Below, in pieces: positions 23,887 to 58,385 of a stretch of DNA of 64,000 nt (the first letter of the stretch is position 1; each line of letters begins with the position of its first letter). The stretch lies in the NCBI RefSeq assembly GCF_964340395.1, contig NC_135559.1, forward strand, positions 14,798,563-14,862,562, in the 5' to 3' direction. The stretch is from Glandiceps talaboti. Its lineage: Eukaryota; Hemichordata; Enteropneusta; Spengelidae. The translations under genes and the position numbers were made by a program. A model generated the notes under the pieces. That model saw only the letters and a list, made by a program, of their open reading frames with translations, was not told the origin of the DNA and searched no databases.

Positions 23887-24118
23887 TAAGATTCTAGAGA
23901 ATTCATTTCAACTATTTAACAAACCAAATATTTACGCATGCGCATATGAAAAATATATTCCTGTTTACGATAATCTTTTAGATTAAGTTTAGCATTGCAT
24001 CAATACCACATTGTTTTGATTTCATTCTTAATCAAATCAATGCTGTACATATCATTCAGACACAAACAAAACAGGATATATGCCTCTGGGTAAGACTACA
24101 AAATGCTAAAAATCTCAC

Positions 24119-24324
24119 CTGTGAGAATAGTAGAAAAATATTTCTTCCCCAATTATTGCAACCACTATGTCAAGGAAGATTCTTGAAACAGAGGGTACAT
24201 CATATCCACAACTTATACCACGCCATTTACATGCTAAATACCATCCATAGGTTGCTAAGGGAGTTATCAACATCATGTTGATAAATGTGGTCTTGAACAG
24301 CTTGGATAACAGTGCTGGGTCAAG
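24119..24324 (-). CDS. FAXDC2-like hydroxylase, exon 3
   Basis: Acceptor TTCTATTCAG, start phase 0, donor GTGAGA, end phase 2. It encodes LDPALLSKLFKTTFINMM and two membrane helices. It ends GEEIFFYYSHR, where the E-E-x-x-F-Y-Y-S-H-R motif precedes the first histidine box and is typical of the family. Confidence 0.88.
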
Positions 24325-24470
24325 CTGAATAGAATGTAATAGTATGCATAACAGACTGTAATCAATATACATATATTACAATAATCTTCCCATGCAGATC
24401 TAAGAGGGTTGTTAGTTTCATTTGTTTAGGCATAATTAACGATTTTTGACAATTACGCAAAATCTATTTA

Positions 24471-24713
24471 GATTTATTTAGTCCTGTTTCCGCCTTTCGG
24501 CGTGTGCTTCAGGCTGCGTGTTTTTAATAATTTTTCCTGTTTTGTTGTTTTTATTTCTGTGTTTGCCTTTTATGTCATGTCACTTCTGTTATTGCTACCC
24601 CTTGTTTTATCTTTTTAGTGCTTGTTTTTCCTTATTTGTTTTTAAAGGTGCCTGTAAATGGGCTTTATGCCCGTTGGTTTACCTGAATAAATAAATAAAT
24701 AAATAAAATCTGC
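24471..24713 (+). mobile_element. Probable LINE 3' end with AAAT tail
   Basis: Ends GTAAATGGGCTTTATGCCCG, TTGGTTTACCTG and (AATA)n. The stem-loop GGGCTTTATGCCC just before a tetranucleotide tail resembles the 3' UTR of CR1/L2-like non-LTR retrotransposons. No reverse-transcriptase frame is present, so this is a 5'-truncated copy. The family was not confirmed. Confidence 0.5.
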
Positions 24714-24849
24714 ATCAAAACATGTCGTCATCGAAGACATACGCCTTCTCAAATACTTTACTGTGTGTAACTAAGGCCAAATAAAACAGTTTTTGGTTCC
24801 GGTTACCCTGCTGTGCCACCCAGCTTTTCACTGCCGATCCTAAACTTTT

Positions 24850-25166
24850 ATTTGATGTCTTTGAGAAAAAATTAATAAAATCGCGAAAATTGTGTGAAAA
24901 TTCACGAGAAATAGTGTATGCAAAAACTGACATCAACTTAAAATGACAATATAAAACTGTTCTTCCAATCTGTAATGGCTGTACATGCATCTGATAGGAA
25001 GAAATAAATAACACAGAGAGCATTTGGAAAACAATGGAAAACATAACTACCTGAAGTAGACACTTACACATGAACAAAATTAAAATAAAATAAAATAAAA
25101 AATCTACCTACCTCACCTATTCTAAAATTGAGTGTAATCGGAACCACACAATCTTTTTGTTAGGCC
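24850..25166 (-). mobile_element. Interspersed repeat family E, copy 1
   Basis: Read on the minus strand it matches 63687-64000 over about 300 bp: GTGTGGTTCC-ATTACACTC, AATTTTAGAATAGGTG, GTACAGCCATTACAGAT and GGAAGAACAGTTTTATAT. A 120-codon frame across it and its left flank is not supported as a gene. It lies in an intron of both the FAXDC2-like and the UNC93-like genes. Confidence 0.65.
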
Positions 25167-25680
25167 GATCGGATGAAATTGATTTTTTTTGTTATATTTT
25201 CACCCAAATATAAAGTTTAGGTCAAATATAATAGACTAGTCGGCAGGTCAGTCTGATAATACAGGGACAGACACATTGATAAAATGACTAAGGTTTTTTT
25301 TTGTTTTTTTTTATTCCGAAGCTACCGTACAAATGGCGGACTTCTACGCAAATAAAAAGTTAATGATATTTTACTCTTCGCTGTCACTTATTTAATGACT
25401 AGTAGCCATTGGAAAAACTCCCACCGTGTTACTTGCTGATCATACTGTATTCTCATATCACATGACAAAAATGACGTCATTCTATTCTTATATATTAGAC
25501 TACAATATCACAGCAGTTATCATGGTAGGAGTTTTCCTATTGGCTGTTGGTTTGTAGACAAGTTTTAATGAATGGTAAAATATAAGTAACCTTTTATTTG
25601 GAAACAAAAATGACGAGAAATACTCACAAGTTGTTGACCATGTCCTTTTAATGTAAGTAAGATATGCTAAATGAACGTAC

Positions 25681-25802
25681 CGGTGCGTTTTTATCTGGTT
25701 GAACTTTGTATCTTGACAGAATTTTCGGTTTACCAGTAAGGTCTATGTATAGTAAGCTAAGATTGACAACCCAGTACGTCGTCATAACCACCATCCATGT
25801 TC
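25681..25802 (-). CDS. FAXDC2-like hydroxylase, exon 2
   Basis: Acceptor TATATTCAG, start phase 1, donor GTACGT, end phase 0. It encodes GTWMVVMTTYWVVNLSLLYI, then DLTGKPKILSRYKVQPDKN. The TGKP-RYK-Q-x-x-KN segment is characteristic of FAXDC2-type hydroxylases and lies on the cytosolic side between membrane helices. Confidence 0.88.
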
Positions 25803-26217
25803 CTGAATATAGTATAAAAAAACAGACAAATAAAAGATGCATAAAAAAATACAAATATGGGATAGCTGTGATGGAGAAAGACCAATACTAAAGCCTGCCA
25901 TCAAACTGGCTACATAAGGATAAATGACCTGCCAACAAACAGAACATAAGTGGGGCATATTACTGAGGGATATTACATACATCCCGATATCTTTGTTTCC
26001 ATGCAAATGTAGGCTGGATCTAACCAAGTACTACTCTTAATTTGTGAATTCGAATATAAATTAAAACGCTGTTACCTTTTGATTGCACTGAATTAAACGC
26101 TAGCTCTTTAAAACAAAAAAAAAAGAACTTTATGATTCTTCGTCAGCATTAATTGACAGATTAACTATACCACCAAACAAATCGTCCCATTTCTGGCTCA
26201 ACAAGACTTAGTTTGTT

Positions 26218-26246
26218 TGTTTAGTTAGTTAGTTAGTTAGTTAGTA

Positions 26247-26332
<86 letters not shown>
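26218..26332. repeat. (GTTA)n microsatellite
   Basis: Tetramer TTAG/GTTA, nearly perfect. Not the TTAGGG telomere hexamer. Confidence 0.97.
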
Positions 26333-26333
<1 letters not shown>

Positions 26334-26441
26334 CACGTGGTTGTTTTTATTGCGAATAGCAAACAAATAAGCCTAAACGGGGAAATGTTCATTCATAAGT
26401 GAACCTTATAGTATGGACATACATATGAAGGAAAGCATTGG

Positions 26442-26794
<353 letters not shown>

Positions 26795-27068
26795 TTATAA
26801 CTTTAATTTTAGCTTTTACACAACAAATTACACTTTAAAACCTTGGTTCTGTGCCAACGTATGCACACTGACTTTACAGGTCGAAAAGCTATATTTATAT
26901 TAACACGTAGACAAGATAACACTCGCCCAGCGATCAAAGTTCGTGTTCTTTGTACCTGGAATGGCACATGATAGTATTGTTGTGGTAAACTTTGTTGTGC
27001 AACTGTCATCGCAATTAGGTCAGCTAATTGCTAAAGATCATTGTTATAATTTCCTCTAACGTACTCAC

Positions 27069-27180
27069 CTACAGAGAACATTAACATGTCATTTTCCCCA
27101 AACAGACCATATATTTTACCCCATGCTAGCTCATGATAAGGTGGCTTGGTTAGGTTAAGTACTTCTGACTTCACATCCAT
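27069..27180 (-). CDS. FAXDC2-like hydroxylase, exon 1 (start)
   Basis: The start ATG (CGTAATGGATG) opens MDVKSEVLNLTKPPYHELAW and then GKIYGLFGENDMLMFSV. Donor GTGAGT, end phase 1. The five exons (112+122+206+276+166 nt) sum to 882 nt, or 293 residues plus stop, with every phase matching. Human FAXDC2 is about 330 residues, so the protein looks complete with a shorter N-terminus. The whole gene sits on the strand opposite the UNC93-like gene inside its second intron. The first-exon call rests on open frame, Kozak-like context and phase. Confidence 0.8.
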
Positions 27181-27437
27181 TACGACGTGGTAAAAAGTGT
27201 GGTAAACAATAAGGGTAGAGCAGCGTATGCGTATATGAAATGTGGACTGTAAATCACGTGACTATGATCAGGTGACATCAAATACGTCATGACATCATCA
27301 AGTAGTACCAAGTACTACAAATTAACCCCTGCTCCACATTGTGTTTATATACAATATTGGTTACTAGGTAAAAACTTGTGTTGCAGTTTGTCAAGCAGAT
27401 AAGTATTTATGCATAGAGTTGAAGGCAAGGCTAATTC

Positions 27438-27638
27438 CAATCTGATTAAAATCTGATGTGGTGAAAGCGGCTAGATGTCCGTATTTACCTCTATTCATCG
27501 TGTTGTAACGTTTGTTTTCTTCGGAGTGATCGCGGGAAGGCGGCGATCACTCCGAAGAAAACAAACGTTACAACACGATGAATAGAGGTAAATAAGGACA
27601 TCTAGCCGCTTTCACCACATCGGATTTTAATCAGATTG
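27438..27638. mobile_element. 201-bp foldback MITE with 9-bp target duplication
   Basis: GGCTAATTC stands on both sides (27429-27437 and 27639-27647). Between them lie near-perfect inverted arms of about 95 bp starting CAATCTGATTAAAATC and separated by roughly 9 bp (GGGAAGGCG). Only a few arm positions differ, so the copy is fairly young. A 9-bp duplication is typical of Mutator-like elements, and foldback MITEs of that group are known. It lies 258 bp upstream of the FAXDC2-like start codon. Confidence 0.88.
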
Positions 27639-27889
27639 GGCTAATTCGTACATGTAATCTGGTCCCGCGATTTATATTTTGCATTCTCGCAAACCAGAGC
27701 TGTTATTTTTTCTGCGACACTGCGCGTTTTGGACGGTGCCGTAATAGAGGCTATTTACATAATTTCATAAAAATATGATGTGATAGTAAATTTGATATAC
27801 AACAAAATTGCTTTTGTTCATGTCTACGTTATGGCAACGATGACAATTTATTTACGACACCGCCATCTAGTGGCGAACAGTAACCATCG

Positions 27890-27945
27890 TCAGTTTGTCC
27901 TGAAGAAGGCAACAGTCACGTTGCCGAAACATAGACATGTAAGGG
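27890..27945 (+). other. AAGGCAACAGTCACGTTGCC stem-loop, possible retroelement remnant
   Basis: GTCCTGAAGAAGGCAAC, then an inverted GTTGCCGAAAC, resembles a motif often found near the end of Penelope-like or LINE retroelements. The surrounding 73-codon frame (27780-28001) shows no recognisable domain. Confidence 0.25.
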
Positions 27946-28432
27946 GCGAGATCAATAGTTCAATGTACGATACAAAACTAAATTCTTTTACTAGTAATTA
28001 ATTTAGGGGTTGGGGATGAGCCATTTTCCATTAGTTCTCATTCTACAAAATCGATTTTACTTTTATGGGTCTGTTTGTACACCTAAACATAAATAATGTC
28101 AAATTGAGAAGAAATATAAGATTTTTTGCTATAGTAAATGCATGGTACTAAAATTAATTAAAGTGTCAACAAAAGAACTATTCTTTACTCACTACATACT
28201 GGCTTTATATTCATAGCACTACATACTACTAAATCCTGATTTGAAATTGGTTCTGTGGTTCGAAGCAATATACAATTTTGGCCACTATATAGTTAGAAGG
28301 GGGTCAAAGTCCTCAGTATAAGAATTTAGTTTTTATCCTATATTGAACTATTGATTTCGCCCCTAACTTGGTTGTGTATCAAAGATCATATATACCATTG
28401 TCAAATACTCTTTCTTCATCCATCTCTTCTAG

Positions 28433-28695
28433 CTATACACGCATTGGTCTTTCCAAACACGAAGGAAGCTGCCTTTGCCAATAAGATGCTTTGGACGGGA
28501 GTTGGATTAGCTCTAGGATTTTCACTAAGTCTGTTTTTATGTGTTTACATCAAGATTTCAGTTTTGATTACCATGTCAATTGTGGCATTCACATTATATT
28601 TTATTTTAGAATTTGTACATCACCAACAAATAAGGAGTGGTCAAGTGACACTCGAAGCAGAAAAAGAACTTACACGAACTAAAACGTCCATCTAG
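28433..28695 (+). CDS. UNC93A-like protein, exon 3 (terminal)
   Basis: Acceptor TCTTCTAG. The first two bases complete the Thr codon begun by exon 2 (A + CT). It encodes HALVFPNTKEAAFANKMLW, the family's LFP-x-x-KEAAFA-x-x-x-W hallmark, then two membrane helices (VGLALGFSLSLFLCVYIKI and ITMSIVAFTLYFILEFV) and a cytosolic tail to TAG. The UNC93 family regulates channels or trafficking of receptors in membranes; UNC93A itself is a poorly understood membrane protein. Coding length over three exons is 1553 nt, which is one base above a multiple of three minus two and so agrees with a frameshift in exon 1. Confidence 0.85.
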
Positions 28696-29175
28696 CAATG
28701 GTGGATTCACTTCTTTACATTAATTATCTAAGGGATGTGTTAAAATGACTACTTTGTACGTTGTGAGGGTTACTTACTTTCATTCATACTATTGTTGGAA
28801 ATGAGACCATAACCTAGAAATATTTATTTGCCAAACATTATTGCTTTTTTACCCCTTGTCTTATCGTTATTACGGAACAAACTGACCTGCGTCGGGGTGG
28901 CTCATGGTCCTGCTTGTCCACGGTATACGGGACGCGATTTTAACATTGTCCCCCGAAACCCTTCCTGAGAGAAGAAAATAGATAATATCAGAATCGATTA
29001 TCGACTTACCCCGTCTGCAAGCAGGACTAGGTAGCTTACTTCTATATCACCTGCAACCTCGAAGTCGTCGTCATTTCCACGTTTTACCTATGCGATCGCT
29101 ATAGTGTGATTGTATGTGGCACAAAGAGTATTACGTCATCTAATTAGTGTACAGTTTGTATCCTAAATCGCATTC

Positions 29176-29394
29176 ATGTCTGTAGTGTTAGACTTTGTCA
29201 AGCTGAGCAGCGAAGATGGCGATGCGAATTCCCACAGACGGGGAGGTCTTCGAATTGAAAATGCCCGTATCAGTTGTACACCCAAACTGAACACACTGGC
29301 TGGTAACAATTTCGACACGACATCATATCCGCACTGGTTGAAGAAACTACGGTTGAAATCAGACAGACAGGAAGACGCTATTTCACAAACATAG
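29176..29394 (+). CDS. Small or terminal-exon ORF, unrecognised
   Basis: A 72-codon frame from ATG to TAG, or an exon starting after GCTGAGCAG near 29210. The product is hydrophilic (HRRGGLRIENARISC, PHWLKKLRLKSDRQEDA) and its base composition is more GC-rich than the flanks. An AATAAA at about 29455 follows 60 bases after the stop. No domain is recognised. It could be the end of an unseen gene or chance. Confidence 0.28.
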   Translation: MSVVLDFVKLSSEDGDANSHRRGGLRIENARISCTPKLNTLAGNNFDTTSYPHWLKKLRLKSDRQEDAISQT

Positions 29395-30236
29395 ATGATG
29401 GAAAATTATGAAAAAATATGATTAAACCTGTATTCTGACATTGTTTATTATGATAATAAATGTGATTACCTTGTACTCAAACTGGGTGGTTTTCTATATT
29501 AGACCTGTTATCGATTTATTGTACGTCCCATGTCATGCCCGATGACGGGATATTAATAAAGGTGTGTCGGGTTTGCTTCCTTTGATCTCTCTTTAATTCT
29601 AGCTTAGTGCCAACAATTTGTGTAAGAACCTAATGATAAAAAGTGCCCCTAACAGATCAAGTGAAATATGCTCATGTTTTGATTTTCGACTCTAGTTTAA
29701 AAAAAGGATGTTCAGAAATCTATATCAACATCAACAAACCAACTTCAAAGGTTACCATGTAATTCTTAAACACGTATTCATGGTTTGAAATTACGTCACA
29801 AACAGAATCATATCATCTCTGAATACATTAGGATTTCACTTGGCTGTCTTTACCCAAAAATCCGTTGCAAACGACGTAAAAACATTATGTGGCCTCATCA
29901 CAGACTATAAGCGTATCTACTAGTTGCACGACGTTCAAAGTACACATTGACATCGATAGCCGTGAAAATCTCATATAAGGTCCTTTTCAGTCAGTATTGA
30001 CTTTGCCTTTAGCTGCTAGCTATATGATGCGGGCACAACCACGGGGTCATGCTTTGGAACAATTAACTGTTTGCTTTACAAAGCAATATAAACATCAAAC
30101 ATTTGCAAAGGCAATCGCTAGATAAATTCCCTTAGTATTGAAACGACAGCATTCCGAATCAAACCAATTCACTCACTATAACTACAGAATGATTCGACAC
30201 CAATGTCCATACGTGTAAATCAAACATCAACTTGAA

Positions 30237-30458
30237 AGAAAAGAGAGCTGACGTTACCGTTTCATTGATGCCAACAAAACAATCATGGTCTATCGAAAGA
30301 AAGGCACTATTGTGCAATCGTTGACAAGAAAATCCCAGGAGAAAGTTGGTATTAAAGTTTGTGAATAGAGCTGCAGTCGACAGAGAAATAGTGAGTATCA
30401 AGATTCCGATCACATATACAATTGGTGTACTAGACCTGTTGCCGTTGAGTTTGTGCAT
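30237..30458 (-). CDS. Candidate first exon with signal anchor, unrecognised
   Basis: From an ATG the frame reads MHKLNGNRSSTPIVY, then a hydrophobic segment VIGILILTISLSTAALF, then a luminal-looking stretch ending GINET before a possible GTAACG donor. This is the layout of a type II membrane protein start such as a Golgi enzyme, but no further exon was found on this strand. Confidence 0.28.
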
Positions 30459-31341
30459 TGATGTTGAAAGTGTTAAGAGTTTTTCCTTTAGAAGAAAATT
30501 AACTATCGGGGATTATATTTGTTGCCAACGGTGAAGTGGTCCTGCTTATCGTCTAGAGAACGGTTCTGAAGTTCTACTCCAAAGTTTGAGTAAACCATAA
30601 AAGTAGGTAAACGAGTTTTGAAGATTGTGTATCACTTTATCTCCTGACATAAATGGTTTTTGATCCACTCCAGCTCTCCCGTACTGTTAGTTTTACCTGC
30701 AGTACCTGTACGTTTACATAAATAGACATTTTTTTCCAAAGCATGTATTATTATCCCTATCTCCCGAAATAAGTTTTTTTATCATACCAGCTTTACAGCA
30801 CACTACATTTACACATACCTCGAATCGAAACAATTGTAGAAACGTATGGTAATCGCAGATGGGCATATACCTCATAACTGTTTGCAAACAATGATATTTT
30901 AAGGTGGATTTAGTTTGTCGTACATTTTCACAATATCACTAAGTATGGAAAATCTGCTATGATTTCTTGATCGTTGTCAATCATGCATGAAATATTAAAA
31001 GATTCAATCAAAACTTTGATGTACAACATAATGTCTTTACCCTCACTTGAGAAATATCTAACTTCAATGTTTAGGCAAATAGTAACCATTTAAACATTAG
31101 TTGCCTTTATTGCATGAAATGTGAATCCACTCCTGTTGGTGCCAATTTTGGATTTTTGTTCCATTTTTTTCTGTTTTCAAATCATTCTAATTGACCAAAC
31201 AATCTGTTGAAACAAAACTCTGGTGCGAGTCCCAACGGAAATATTTCAAGCCAAAATATTATGCAAATTTTACAGGTTGAGTATACAATAGAAAGACATG
31301 ATAATTTGTGAAATCTTTTTTCTTATTATAGCCCATCAAGT

Positions 31342-54989
<23,648 letters not shown>

Positions 54990-55261
54990 TGCTGTACATC
55001 AGTGAGTGTACATGTACCTTAAAACTCCAGTGAACTGTGATTGAGGGAGTACCATATAATTGTACATAACACAATTTCTGTGTAGTGTTCATAGGAGGGG
55101 GGGGGGCAAAAAATGACCAAAACATTTTCTCCTCAGCCACCCCACCCCCACCCCGAGCAGTAAATTCTGTTTATTCCCTAACACTGATCCATTTCATCGT
55201 CATGTTCCAAAGAAATTTAATTTACTCATTGTCTGCGCGATAAACCTAGGCTCAGAGTCAC

Positions 55262-55590
55262 TAACTTTGCTATATGTCAGCAGGCTCGAAAAAAAGTCTC
55301 ATTAACATTGCCACATCTTATCATCAGACACTACAAAAAAATGAAGTACAATTGTTACAATTAAGTCCACTGACATGATCAACAAGGTAAACATTATCAC
55401 AATAATCATATATAATTTTGGAACAATCTGCACACTCATCATTAAATGGTAGCTCACACAAAGAAAAAAAGTGTAGCAATGTCAACATGATTGATGTCAC
55501 TCCAGACGATAACATGTAACAAATTGAAAATTAGTCAGATTTCGTTGAGGTAGACGACATTTAGTTTCATGTCAACTGGCTTTCATTGTA
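55262..55590. mobile_element. Inverted-repeat element family F, copy 3
   Basis: Left GGCTCGAAAAAAAGTCTCAT with AACATTGCCACATCTTATC; right GTAGCAATGTCAACATGATT, CAGACGATAACATG. Diverged. Confidence 0.5.
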
Positions 55591-55893
55591 AGAGATCAAA
55601 CGTTATAGATTGTACAGTTCCGAAAAAAGCACTACAGTAAACCGTTGTTGGATTATTATGGCTATTTTACAAGAGTAAAAGTACAATGACTGGTGGTGAT
55701 GGGGAGTAGGTGTAAAATTTCCCCGAGGTTTGCTCACTGGAATATGAAAGAAGGTGATTAAAACGATATTGGTTTCATGAGGATATGTCGAAAAATCATT
55801 GAATTATGCATGATAAATATCAATTTTATATCCAAGTTGTGGATCCTGTTCATTGCGTTGACAAGTTTTACTTCTTTCTACAGTGTTCTCTTA

Positions 55894-56195
55894 ACGGGGA
55901 TGGAATCATCAAAAATGTTTATTCAATAGCTGAACAATGAATATTCATGACTCCTAAGTGCGAATTACCTTCAGTGTAAACTCCATGAATATTCATTATC
56001 CAACCACTGCATAAACATTTTGTTGACTCCCATGGGGCAGTTTGGCCCACAACAAAGAAATCCAAATAAGGGACAACTTCAACTTGATGCATCTCTGAAA
56101 TCGCGCGTAATGTGGTTGATTTAAAACCATGAAATGATTCTCCAGAACCCAAATTTCGTGAAAATACCTTTATTTCCTGTAGTGGCGCTCCCTTT
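55894..56195. mobile_element. MITE family A, copy 2 (inverted)
   Basis: Read on the minus strand it matches copy 1 from its end (AAAGGGAGCGCCACTACAGG) through TTGGGTTCTGGAGAATCATT, and contains the paired ATGAATATTCA motifs. TA at 55892-55893 and 56196-56197 fits a TA target duplication. Confidence 0.72.
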
Positions 56196-57204
56196 TAATT
56201 ATGTAGCATTTCTCGAACATGTCGCTACTTCCACAAATTAATGGTAGTTATAGTGAGTTGAAAGCTGGCTTTCCTCAGTTATAGCTTTAACGTTAACATT
56301 TACATGATTTAGTTTGATGAAAATGTTTATGACTTATCTTTTCTTTGTTTTGTGATACACAGTAGTGGTAGAGGAGGACGCTGCAGTCACTATAGCAACG
56401 CATCACCTGGTGATCCTGTTCACGGTCTTTGTGCAAACGATGGCGTGGTTTTGACCTTTGACATACTTGCTTTGAATCATTTACATAAAACAGTATATAA
56501 TTCCCTGAAAACTTTGAGAAATAGTACTCGCCCTTTGAGCATTGCTTCTGAATCTCAGGGACCACATTTTACCTGTGTTCATTTATAACTAGACAAAATA
56601 TTTACATGTATATTGTAAACCTAGCTAAATTTTAGAAATGACGACTCGGTGCAAATAAAATTCACTGAAGCTGCATATCGTAAGACTATAAAGATATTTG
56701 TACCAAGCTAGTACATGGTCGTGGGCTTAAACTTGGATTCAGTATTGTCAATACTACCAAACCAGAGTGACCATAGAGTTTCAATTAGACGCCAGGACGT
56801 TTTTTACGTCTCACATAATGTTTTGGTTTTTTTACAAATTACTTTACAATGCAGACATTGATAGCATGCAAGCATATAAAATTATACATTTGATCTCACT
56901 GTGAACACAAGTCGACACCACTGTTGGATAAACAAGTAATATCTAAACACAAAAAGTGTTTATTTGTTTTCACAATCAGATAACATATAACATCATATGC
57001 GTGCGCGCTACCACATTGCTCCTGACAAACTATCTTTGTGATCTGGGTTGGGTGTGAATGTGGGTGTATATGTGAAAATGAGATGGGGATACATTTGTAT
57101 AATGGATATCATCAAATCATCACCACAAAGAAGCCGTGGTATTAGTCAGATATACAACTCAGCACTCAACGCACCTTGTTGTATATATCCTGTACTAATA
57201 TAAT

Positions 57205-57302
57205 AGCCTGTCTACTTGCTGGATCTGTGACTCCGCTACCCCCATTCACTATCAGAGTACTATTACCGTATATAACTGTCACAGATCCGGCAAGCAGACA
57301 GA
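57205..57302. repeat. Inverted repeat (about 24-bp arms)
   Basis: TGTCTACTTGCTGGATCTGT is mirrored by ACAGATCCGGCAAGCAGACA with a 45-base spacer. Confidence 0.7.
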
Positions 57303-58385
57303 CAAATTATCACAATGTCCACATGGATCATGAAATGGCACATCAGAGTACAAACCGTTTTGCATACATAACAGTAAAACAAGACCACTGTATTTTACAA
57401 TGTCGACATATGGAAATTGTATATAATATGACTTTCATTTAAGCCCTTGATGCTTACCACTTCTGCTAGATGTTTTATAGCATTAATACTATTGTGAATT
57501 GTTGTAAATATTTAATACTTCAAAAAACAAGAATTAATCCGGATTACGTGTCCCTGTGGTAGAATGAGAAATATCAATGTCGTATATGTATTACATATAT
57601 TGTAAATAATAAATGCATAGAAACACCCTATCCTGTTCAAAGCAGTATTTGTGCGTCATAGAAATATCATTTACACGAACGTGTCCACATGATATCTTTA
57701 TATCCAGTACCTAATCTGTGCTGAACGATTTTTCGCAGATTAAAGGTGTACAAATTTAAGTGGAACAGTGCCGATTTTATCTTAGGCAAAATAAAAAAAA
57801 TGTTTGTGTCCAATAACGTGACGGGTAATGGGAATCAGAAAAAAATGGATCACCCTTACTCCGACCAACCCAAATGTTCTGCTCCGACATCAAAATAAAA
57901 ATACTTATTTTCGCCCGTCCTTAATAGTTTTCGGAACAGTGCCCTCTCTGGCAAGAATAAAGAAGTGTCTGGACTGCTGACGTCATCTACAGTCATGGCG
58001 ACGGCGACGAAACTTGTTCAGGAACAGAGCATTTCTTCCATGTCTGAAATTATTCAAGTAGAGGGGGCCTGAGAAATGGTAATTGTGTAGAGAAGCTGGG
58101 AAATGGCTTGTTACCAGGATTCCATTAATTAAAATGAAGATAGAGAGGAGGTAAATGAGAGGCAGAGAAACATGAAGAGGGTGATTTTTTTTTTTTGATT
58201 TTTTACTGTTTTAAATCGACCGACCGACCCATAACTGCTATGAAAAAGTAATGTAAAACATTTTCTTAAAACTGGGGTCAACCTTTCAACGCTTTAAATA
58301 GTAGTGCAAAGACTAAAATCCATGTGAAAGGTTAATCACGAAACGTCAGCTATGATACCGTCTTATCTTTTGGACTGAGTACAAT

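Larger units (their letters stand above)
28696..31331. other. Intergenic spacer between UNC93-like and EGF genes
   Basis: Apart from two weak exon candidates at 29176-29394 and about 30237-30458, nothing convincing is seen. 28890-28960 (GTCCTGCTTG, ACATTGTCC) resembles 63390-63435, suggesting an old shared repeat. Confidence 0.45.
54990..58385. other. Intergenic, repeat-derived
   Basis: No supportable gene. Contains family F copy 3, MITE A copy 2, a hairpin at 57205-57302 and diverged family C sequence near 57790-57910. Short open frames (56293-56565 minus, 57176-57442 plus) carry no domain. Confidence 0.55.

Noticed and set aside
24715-25077. 120-codon minus-strand ORF between FAXDC2-like exons 2 and 3
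   Set aside because: It overlaps repeat family E, and exon phases of the gene close perfectly without it.
26218-26332. TTAG repeats as an interstitial telomere
   Set aside because: The unit is a tetramer, unlike TTAGGG, and it matches the many other tetranucleotide microsatellites here.
56293-56588. Overlapping short ORFs on both strands near 56.3-56.6 kb
   Set aside because: No domain, no convincing splice sites, and mutual shadowing of the two strands.
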